Below, piece by piece: positions 11,048 through 19,266 of a DNA stretch of 22,382 bases (positions within the stretch are counted from its first letter, which is position 1; each line of letters begins with the position of its first letter). The translations under genes were made by a program, and so were the position numbers. The notes below the pieces were generated by a model. The model did not search any database. It worked only from the letters and a program-made list of their open reading frames with translations, and had not been told where the DNA came from. The stretch is from Phallusia fumigata (lineage: Eukaryota > Chordata > Ascidiacea > Phlebobranchia > Ascidiidae): positions 1 through 22,382 of the forward strand of contig QXVZ01004446.1 of NCBI GenBank assembly GCA_008931825.1, written 5' to 3'.

Positions 11048-13761
11048 TCACAACTGACCTGCTCGCGCGGTTCCGCAGTGGGGGGAGAGGATCACTTCCT
11101 CCTCAGCGATCCGGATCCAAGCGATGTCACGAAGAGCAACAAGTCTTCCGTCAGTCTGCAAAGGTAAAATAGCACTAAAACAATCCTCAACGCGACAGCG
11201 ACAATTGTTCAGTAATTTGCCAACAGTAAAAATTTCACAAAAATGCACTAAAATATCAAAGGTACAAGGGAAGTTCACCTGACATGATCTGTCCTTCATG
11301 TTCATTCGCGCTTCCTCTCGTTTCCTGAACCTCCGCTGAGCCTCTGTGAGTAGCTTTAAAGTCTGTTCTGATTGCTCTCTAGCGCCATCCACCTCCGCGC
11401 TTACTTGGACGCGAGTTTTTGACAAAACGTCGATTTTTCGTTCCAATTTTTCGAGAGATTCGTTCACTTTGCAGTGTTGGTCTCTTGCGCTCTGGATTGT
11501 TTCTTTCGTTCTACTGTTTCTCGACGATTTCGAGCGGTTTTCGATTTCTGTTGCCAACAGTAACTGTTTCAGTTCATTTAGTTTTTCCATGGACTCCTGC
11601 AAACAATTGTGCTTCAAGTTAAATTTTTGTCGTTGGTTCAAACTTTACATCGAAACTTATTGAATACATTGTTATTCATGTCATTCCGGCGTTTTTACCT
11701 TGAAAACTCGCCATTTTGCAATACAACAAAAAACTTTCTAGAAGCTTTAAATGGATTGCACAATATTCAATTGTTTGACCTCCAACGTCACAATGCCCAT
11801 TCTTACGTCATGGTCATTCTCTTTTCCGTTCCGGAGTAAAACTTCCTGTTCAGATTCAGCTTTAACTTGCCGAATTTCCAACTCAAGGCCTCTCAGCTTA
11901 TCATCCGCAAAAATTCCGGCTTCCAGCAATTTCTTTTGTTCGTAGTTTAGCCTGCGGGAAAACGTACAGTTTAACATTCACCTGATGTTTGCATGGAGAT
12001 CGTATTACGTCAACTGGTCGTTGGGTAAAAGTGACCTTTACTTTGTGATCCTTTAGTTGTCCGTCGAAAGTCGCGTATGCGAGAACCCTAAGGTACGTAC
12101 TTGTTACAGTAAGTACCTGTGCTACAGACTTGTTGCAAAAGCGTTGCCTGATTTATCCATAAAATTTGAGGCCCCTGCTAATGCAGCATTTCCTTATTTT
12201 GGAATCCCCTACTGGGCACGGAGTAATATTAGAAAGTTTGGAACCTTTGGTCTACCTAAAAAAATACTACACTTTTAATGATTAACTACATAAAGTGGAA
12301 ACCTCCTCATAACGGTTGAAATCACTGGCACAAGCTTTACCTTATTTAGCTTGTACCTAAATCCAGTCTTGGTTGTTACATTTGTTGTTAATTAGCTAGT
12401 CCCAGCACATTAAAATCAAGCAGGTAACGCCACAATCCACGTTGTGACGTCATCTTATTGTTTGTGACGTCATGTTGGACTGGCTAAAATTGTAACTGAC
12501 ATAAATGTGCCTCTGAAATAAAACTATTTAATTCGATAAACATACCGGTCTAATTCCTTCTTCATCTCTCCGATCATCTTCTCTGAGCCTTTGATTTCCT
12601 TGCACGAGTCCGAGCTCTCATCCATCACTCGTTTCTGTGATATTTCGGAACCTGCAAGCCGCTCTTTAGCAAGATGCTCCTAAATACGAACCGGGTTAAT
12701 TAGCTTCAAAAATAAGGCACTGTTCCAATTGCCGAAAGTGCTTTAGGTTCAAGAAAAACGTAAATGCTAGAGAGCGTATACTTTAAATACAATCTAATGC
12801 AAACGCTGTTGTCATCATCAGTGAAAAAGTGTACTAAACTTTTTCTGGAAAGATTTCAAACTTGGTTGTCCTGCATACAACTAATCGAAACCTTACTTGA
12901 TGCCTTGCTTCGTCTCTCTCCTCCAGGAGTTCGTGGTTCCTCATCCCGAGTTCGTCGATCTTCTGGGATGCTTCTACGTTCCTGAGGTCTTCTTGCTCAC
13001 TGAGAATCTGCTTCTGGAGGTACTGGTTCCTCCGGATCAAGTCATCTCTTCCACGCTCCAGTCTTATACAAAAGCCAAGGGTAAAATCAATCAATAATCC
13101 ATACCTTAACTCATTGATTTATAAATGGTAAAGTTGGTGCTTCAAACACAAGGTTTACATTTAGGGGTTGAAATGTGGAAACAAGGTTGTATTGAGGATA
13201 CGTCGTTGCTGTTAGTGAGATAAGTTGAGGTTATTTCTTGCTTGGTAAAAGAAAACATAGCATCACAATTGCACTAAAACAATTACCAGGCCGGAAATAA
13301 CTGCGCAAAGTTAAAACGTAAGGAGGTAGAAAAGGTGGAGGCACAATTTGTGGATTAAGTTTGAACTTATCCCGTTAAATTTCAGCACCTTAGATAGTTA
13401 CAAAATTCTGCATCTTTTGGTCCGCAGCAGCAAACTTATCCGTTTTTGGTTTAAGAGTTAAATTTTTTTTCGAAACGCAAACGTTATTCGGGTGANAGGG
13501 CAAAACTTGTTCTGATTCGGATGGCGGCGCTGGTTTCAACAAAATACTCTCCGGTTCTTCTATCAATCTAATGTTCCTTATACCGCATGCAGGTGCGGCA
13601 AAAACGCCTGATTCATCAGTCTGTGTGTATCTGCTTCTTGTGGGTCGCCTGTAATGCTCGCTCGTCGGGTTAATCTGTCTTCTCAAATCCAAACCGACTC
13701 CAACAACTGACAAGCGTCGCTGTCGGTGAGAAGACGCAACGGGAAGTTCGGAAATTTTCAT
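11048..13761 (-). CDS. Unrecognised coiled-coil protein, minus strand
   Basis: I do not recognise the family. Modelled exons on the minus strand are 13761 to about 13400, 13062-12897, 12679-12546, 11951-11807, 11596-11279 and 11155-11048. Exons 2 to 6 join in frame at GT-AG boundaries. Exon 1 opens MKISELPVASSH and encodes about 120 disordered residues including YTQTDESG; its donor is uncertain (TTTT|GTAACT near 13395 fits poorly with the phase of exon 2, so a small exon may be missing). Exons 2 to 5 are almost entirely charged heptad-type helix (RNHELLEERDEARHQ, LNYEQKKLLEAGIFADDKL, SEQTLKLLTEAQRRFRKREE), about 255 residues. The last exon gives TDGRLVALRDIAW and ends at TGA 11050-11048, though an internal GTCAGT donor could extend it. 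Total about 410 residues. A cytoskeletal, centrosomal or ciliary scaffold is possible but is only a guess from the coiled coil. Confidence 0.65.
12445..12472. promoter_or_regulatory. Pair of CRE-type palindromes, 20 bp apart, in an intron
   Basis: TGACGTCA at 12445-12452 and 12465-12472, each in the context GTGACGTCAT, exactly 20 bp apart (two helical turns). They sit in the intron between exons 3 and 4 of the coiled-coil gene (11952-12545), which has no other recognisable feature. Being non-coding, this pair is not explained by codon constraint. Confidence 0.4.
12764..12834 (-). repeat. Dispersed repeat fragment, copy 2, core deleted
   Basis: This matches the right part of the repeat at 6366-6460: GCTAGAGAGC, then AATACAATCTAATGCAAACG, then CGCTGTTGTCATCATCAGTG overlapping it. 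Relative to copy 1 it lacks about 12 bp (the TTTCGACAATCG region), which removes the GAAA box and half of the stem II hairpin. It lies in the intron between exons 2 and 3 of the coiled-coil gene. Confidence 0.6.
13231..13366. repeat. Dispersed hairpin element, copy 2
   Basis: Second copy of the element at 2712-2845, in the first intron of the coiled-coil gene. GCTTGGTAA at 13240-13248 pairs with TTACCAGGC at 13283-13291 across a 34-nt loop, the same loop length as copy 1. The stem differs from copy 1 by a G-C to A-T exchange on both sides and by one A-to-G change that leaves a wobble pair. The loop sequence CAATTGCACTAAAACAAT is nearly unchanged. Confidence 0.6.
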
Positions 13762-14613
13762 TTGGTCAGTGAACAGGAGAGTCCCGTGTTGTTTCGCATC
13801 GATTTTAATTATTAAAGCACCAGCCGCCTTGTTATTGCATGCAGAAATTAATTCCGAGACTTATAAGCCATTACATCGCTCAGTGCAACACACCGCAACA
13901 GTAGTTCCTACCTCCGATGAACTTCCAGGAATGCAACAATGGTCTACATGCGTTACCTTACCTGAAATTTTCCCTTTTGGGTTCTCCCAGCTCGATCATT
14001 TATCTCATTGCGATAGGAGCTTGAAATATTAATGATTCTTGTGGCTTACGCTTTGTTATGTGTTTTATTACAAGGCGGGCAGTTCGGGAAAATTGGATCA
14101 GTTTGGACAATCCCATTATTTTGCTATGCAGCAATTAATGTCTGGTCTCTCCTCACAGCAAAGCTGTTCACCTTGCGCATTATCAAGCTAAAACCTAACA
14201 ATGCTTGCTGCAAATTGGATACGTTGTGGCAGTTTTAAAAAACTCAAGACAACAAAACATCTGTCTAATTGTGCACAAAACAAATACAAAGTGTCATATT
14301 TTATGTTTATTTTCCTGGATTCAAGAAAGTTTGGAACCGTACAATGTCATAGACCATATTTTTGAGGCAAACAGAACACAAAGTAAAAAAGTCAGTAAAC
14401 TTGATCAAGGGTTTTCCTTTAATCTGCAAAACAAAATAACATGTGTTATTGTTAGGTTTTAACACAACTTTAATGTTTTCAAACAAAAAGCTTACCTGTT
14501 GTGAAGCATACAAGTATCAAAACATTGCTTGCGACATTTTAACAGTTGTTGGTGAACAGAATGTAATGTCAACCCAGTCCCGAAACAAAAAAACACTATG
14601 AAACCAGGGCAAT
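13762..14613. other. Interval between coiled-coil gene start and mitochondrial-type gene end
   Basis: About 850 bp with no supported coding exon. It is the presumed 5' flank of the coiled-coil gene. A minus-strand donor-like site (CAACAG|GTAAGC, near 14495) could mark an untranslated first exon of that gene, but nothing else supports it. Open frames here are short and featureless. Confidence 0.4.
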
Positions 14614-14619
14614 TTTATT
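14614..14619 (-). terminator. Polyadenylation signal AATAAA
   Basis: The plus strand reads TTTATT, giving AATAAA on the minus strand about 120 nt after the TAG stop of the mitochondrial-type gene (14739-14737). Position and orientation fit cleavage and polyadenylation of that transcript. Confidence 0.6.
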
Positions 14620-14736
14620 AAGTTCATGATGCATTGGCGCAAATACAAAACCACTGAACTATTGAGGAGGCATGAAACTTGCCATTCAACTTTTGAACTG
14701 AAAATACCACTAATAATGTCATCTGACACTTTGTGA

Positions 14737-17235
14737 CTACTCCGACTTCGGAGGTGCTGAAAAAATTAAAACAGTGTTAGCATTGTAAGGGTACCCTTGA
14801 GCTTAAGAACAAATATTGTACGGAACAAAAAAGTAATTTCCACATATTGAGCATGAAGTAAATCAATGTTTTTAGCAAACTCTCTACAACTGATGTTGAT
14901 ATCCTTAGTGCATTACCATGCTCAGTGTATTTTGCTCATCATAAGCAGTTTGACTACAGATTTTGACTTACCAACAAATATAATTGTGTCCTTGCCAACT
15001 TCTTGAGACACTTGTTCTGAAAAAGGCGAAACTCTTTAATTCTGATTTGGCTGTTACAGATTCAGATGCAATTTAAACATACCAGCCACTCCCTCCTCTG
15101 CGATCATGACAAAGTCCTCTTCCTCAATGGCCTGTAACAAAAATTCAAAAATAAAAAACAATTTTTTATGTGGAGTCAATTTCTGTTTGGAAAATAATGG
15201 CAGTTAAGTTCTAACAGCAAAGAATCCTAAGATGAGAAAACTGTGGTATAAATTACAAATGCTTGAAAGATATAATAGATAAAACAGACTTGCACATGTT
15301 GAAGATTTTACTTGCTTACAGGCAAATGAGACAGTTGTATTGCAAACTAAGCTACTAGTCCATGTAGTTGAAAATTTGAATTTGAAATCAGCCCCTGCTG
15401 ACTGTAGATAACGGCCTACCCTTATAAACATCACTGTACACGAACTTTAGGCCTGCAAGAGGTGGAAAGACAATCAGAATCATGCATTCAGATGCACCGA
15501 TGAAAAGGTTGATAAATCTAGACATGTTTCACTCACCTCAGCAACTGTGCTGGCAGTTTCAGATGCAGCTTCAGTCTCACCTTCACTTTCCTCATCTTCT
15601 GTACATTAACATGCCAATTTAAGTCACAAAAACTATGTAAAATTCTTTGGTATTACATGTGAATGTACAATAATTATCCAATGCATGCCTGATGTCATTT
15701 TTTTACTGACATTTATTTCATCCAATAATAGTCAGCACTTACTTGTACAAATATGTCATGCTTTTAGCATAAAAGTTCAATTACAGTATAAGCTAACGAC
15801 AAAACCAATTTTGAGTTAAAAAACACCTTTTCCAGAGTTTTTTTAACCACCTAACTTCTTAAGTATTGAAACAATTTATGCAATTTAATTTTATTACACA
15901 CAACCCCACAGATTTCACAACAGTGTGTATAACATGCACAATGCACGTGACCGACAAACAGGCATTCATTGATGTTGACATTAGTTGAACATAACATTCA
16001 CCCAAACCTCACCTTAAACCACGATCTACACCAGAAGTTGTTCTTTGGCATAGCTGACTTGTTCTGGTTGCTTTAAACATCGCTCTGTTTTTTTCTGGGT
16101 GTTAACTAAACTGTGTCTAATTCGCCATTAGTTTGTTGTCACGTGCATTTTGCGTCGATACTACGCCTTTCAAATTAAGATACCGACTAAGTGTAAAAAC
16201 CCATGTTTGCAAATCGCCATTCTGTTGACATTCTGTTCACCAGCAAATAATTTAAAATGTCACAAATTGTTTCAAAAAGAAAAAAATCAAAAACACAGTA
16301 AGACAACATATTATATGGGAGTTAAACAGCAAATTAGACACTTGTCAATTTGCTTTTTCTGTAACTTCAATTTACACAAAACTAATTACATTTGGCATCC
16401 AACCATGTAAAACAACTTATTTGGTTCTATTTGTAGGTTACAAACATGCACAATTTTCTTACCTTCATCTTCATCAGAGTCAGCCATGGCCAGCACCTTT
16501 AAGTTTAACAAAAAATATGTTGGAGAGCTTTTAATTCAAAGCATATTCCAGTACACTGACTAAACAAATATTTTTATCTTAAACTTTATTTTGATGTAAC
16601 CAAACTTATATTTTAAAGTGGACATGCACAAAATACACACTGAATTACATAGAACACTGAAAATTCTGCTTTACCTTCTCCTTAAGTTCCAGCCACTGAT
16701 CATTGCTGATTCGTTTCATTGGAGGTCCATATTCTCCAGCATCAGCTTTGTCGAATCTTCCAAGAATCTGACTTCCTGCAGACCATGCCTGTAACAGGGT
16801 ACAGTTAGTCACCTAATCTAATTATCCAACCAAATAAACTGACCATTAAAAGAGAAAGGTTGAATAAAATACCAACATTTTCCAAAATTTATTTTTTGGG
16901 GGAAAATACGAATTACTTACCACAACAACAATGGGTATTGCCATCCCAACGAACCACAGCATAGCATTCATTGGTTTCATTTCTAGGTTAGAAGACATTG
17001 ATCTCATTGGAACAAGGGGCTTGACTTTGATGAACAACTCTGCAATGTTATGGTATTAAATAGAACAATGTGTTTGTGATAAATCTAAGCTTAATATTAG
17101 GTTGCGATTATGCCCCTTTCTATACAGCGTAAAATTGTTTGTGCACAGATAAACATACTTACGCTTCGGAACTGGTTTCCTGTACAAGGTTGAAAACCTT
17201 CGTACGTTGGTGGTTAGAATTCTGGTCACCAACAT
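14737..17235 (-). CDS. Putative mitochondrial single-pass membrane protein, acidic tail
   Basis: I do not recognise this 171-codon gene. Eight minus-strand exons join in frame: 17235-17163, 17039-16921, 16788-16675, 16496-16463, 15598-15537, 15131-15083, 15016-14972, 14756-14737. Donors are GTAAG, GTGAG or GTATG types. Residues 1-24 (MLVTRILTTNVRRFSTLYRK onward) are rich in Arg, Thr and Ser with no acidic residue, typical of a cleaved mitochondrial presequence. One hydrophobic helix (AMLWFVGMAIPIVVVAW) lies at about 50-67. Next comes a conserved-looking stretch with DKADAGEYGPPMKR and SNDQWLELKEK, then a strongly acidic region (DSDEDE, EDEESEGE, AIEEEDFV) in small exons of 34 to 62 nt, ending APPKSE. 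An inner-membrane protein with one segment is the best reading; an ER or other membrane is not excluded. The start at 17235 has A at -3. Confidence 0.78.
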
Positions 17236-17607
17236 ATTGGCAATTATTTACAGAGACCAAAACAAAAAGTGACTATAACCTGAACAAAAACGAATATAAC
17301 TGCATTAATGTCAACATAAGCACTATGCATTTTTCTGTGTAATTTAAAAAGTTTCTCTACATCAGCGTTGCTCAACAATTTTATAAAAGAACTAAATTCC
17401 TATTAACTAAAATGCAAACATTTTTCCCCTCTTAGACCATCTTTCACCAAAAAACACAAAAAAAACGTGCAGCTTTGAAAAACGAAGTATTGTTTTGCTT
17501 GAAAAAAGGAAAAGTCAACACAAAACATTTAATTTACAGGAGCGTGAGAAGCAACAAAACCATCGTAAACCTGGAAACAAATTTCGAAGATCACGTACGG
17601 ATTCGTA

Positions 17608-17620
17608 TAACCTTTGACCT
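17608..17620 (-). promoter_or_regulatory. DR1-like nuclear receptor site
   Basis: The minus strand reads AGGTCAAAGGTTA: two AGGTCA-type half-sites one base apart with a single mismatch. HNF4, COUP-TF and RXR/PPAR-class receptors bind this arrangement. It lies about 370 bp upstream of the start codon of the minus-strand gene. Function is inference. Confidence 0.35.
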
Positions 17621-18109
17621 GTGCCGACGACCTTGAGTGATTTTGCCTCAAGTTTTGCGAGAATATTTGTGCACAAAATAGATTTTATTATGTCTTTAAT
17701 CGAGAAAAAATTTTAAACAACAAATTGAATTTTGTTGGTTAATATTCCATTTGTTTCTTTTCGATATTTTACATTGTACTAAATTGGCAGTTTATTTTTG
17801 GGCGATGATCACGAAGATATTTTTGCATCAGCTAGTATAGAAAAAATCTCATTCAAGTTTTAAAAAGTTTTAGTATGTATTTTTAACATGATTCCGAAAC
17901 AAGTATTTTGACCTATAATGTATAAAAGAATAGAACAATAGAAAATGAAAAGAAAAGTTACCAAAACTAGGCAACCAATGTTTTTGGGTCTTGAATCTTG
18001 ATCGAGTGAAGTGAAAGTTATCACAATCCATTTTAATCAGAATAACACGAAAAGATGTTGTTTTATCAGTCTACAAAAGCAATATTGCTGGCAAAGATTA
18101 CATTTTTAT

Positions 18110-18155
18110 CGCTAGCGGGCGCCCATTACATCGGCGTCTCTATAGAAACCAGTTG
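18110..18155 (+). other. Candidate non-coding first exon of DNAH1
   Basis: A small GC-rich patch (GCTAGCGGGCGCCC around 18111-18124) ends in a strong donor, CAGTTG|GTAAGT. The next good plus-strand acceptor with a long pyrimidine tract is GGTTTTAG at 19200-19207, directly ahead of the DNAH1 start codon. Splicing 18155 to 19208 would give a short 5' leader. The 5' end of this exon is not defined by the sequence; a spliced leader could equally use the 19207 acceptor. Confidence 0.35.
18136..18149 (+). promoter_or_regulatory. RFX X-box upstream of DNAH1
   Basis: GTCTCTATAGAAAC matches the X-box pattern RYYNYY-N(1-3)-RRNRAC with a 2-nt spacer. RFX-family factors bind X-boxes in promoters of ciliary genes. 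Six bases downstream is a good splice donor, CAGTTG|GTAAGT at 18155/18156, so the site sits at or in a candidate non-coding first exon about 1.1 kb before the DNAH1 coding start. It also sits in the only GC-rich patch of this AT-rich interval. Confidence 0.45.
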
Positions 18156-18436
18156 GTAAGTTTTGTTTGAGAAGCTTGTTGGGCAGACAGTTTGATTTTT
18201 CAATATTTGTCAATATTAGTTTTAAGGCGAAAGTTAATATTACTTGTTTCCGTTTCTAAAATTTATATTACGTGCAATTGTAGATTATTAAGTACCACTA
18301 ATAAAATTGTTGCTTTTTTTTTTTGAGAAATTTTGGGTCACAAATTAAATGACTTGCTTCCAAAACTTTTAGATGTCTTAGGTTACATAATAGTTTCTAC
18401 AACAAGTAAACTCTGTTTATTGTTCCAATTTTGCTT

Positions 18437-18506
18437 CGCTTGCTAAAAAATGTGAATATTTGTAATGTTAAAAAATGTGGTCCGCTTGTTAAAAATGTGA
18501 ATATTT
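18437..18506. repeat. Short imperfect direct repeat
   Basis: CGCTTGCTAAAAAATGTGAA plus TATTT at 18437-18461 recurs as CGCTTGTTAAAAATGTGAAT plus ATTT at 18483-18506, differing by one substitution and one A. A third partial word, GTTAAAAAATGTGG, lies between them. It looks like a local duplication in AT-rich sequence. Confidence 0.6.
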
Positions 18507-19266
18507 TTATAATTTTGCAATTACCTTGTTAAAGGATGACTGAACGAATACCTATAATTTTTCTCTCATGTAGTTTTTCACTGTTAACCTGTTAGGTACC
18601 TTTGCTTCGTCCACCTCTTGCAAGTCTAAAACTGCAGTATTCCAAGCTCTACCAATTCCAATGCAGTACTTACTATTTATTAATCCCTATTCCAAGACCT
18701 GAATAACATTACATATCAGCCTTAATTTCCCTACCTTACTGTATTATCTGCAGTGTTTGCAGTACCAAGCAAATTAAGTGTACCTGCGTTACCAAGTGGA
18801 CCTGCAGTTTTCTAAGGCACCAACAGTGGGTAAATGCTGGACTGAACATACCTGCAGTTTAAGTCATTACCAGAATTTCAGTAGCTTGATTGAAAGATGT
18901 GGTATATATTTTGAAGTTACCAAATGACTTTGATAATAACAGATTGTTGTGTCTGTTAAGTCTAGAAATAAGTAGATTTTATGGGCTTAATCTGCCACAG
19001 ATTGGGTCATCATGGTGCACTTGCCACACAAAAGCTTTTACTGCTTGTTTTTTTCGGGATGCATTTTAGGAATATTCTTGGTAAACTTTTAACTTTGTGA
19101 AACCCAAAATGTACATGCACACTTTCAGACACAGCCCCACCAAATGTTATTTACTAATTTGGTGTTTTTTCTGCCAAAATGTTCACTTTAATCTTTTTTG
19201 GTTTTAGATTAGTTGTGTAGCACATAAGCAGTTTATTATCTGTTGGTGCTGACAACTTCTGTAGCA

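Larger units (their letters stand above)
17236..19207. other. Divergent intergenic region
   Basis: About 2 kb between the minus-strand mitochondrial-type gene and plus-strand DNAH1, AT-rich and without coding exons I can support. It holds a nuclear-receptor DR1-like site at 17608-17620, a GC-rich island with an X-box and a candidate first exon at about 18110-18155, a 24-bp imperfect repeat (18437-18461 and 18483-18506), and a degenerate tract at 18630-18870 where GCAGT and TACC words recur. Confidence 0.5.

Noticed and set aside
13769-14032. Plus-strand open frame of 87 codons
   Set aside because: It sits opposite the presumed 5' flank of the coiled-coil gene and shows no recognisable protein features.
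17957-17974. Second X-box (GTTACC ... GGCAAC)
   Set aside because: Both half-sites are good but the spacer is about 7 nt rather than 1-3, outside the accepted pattern.
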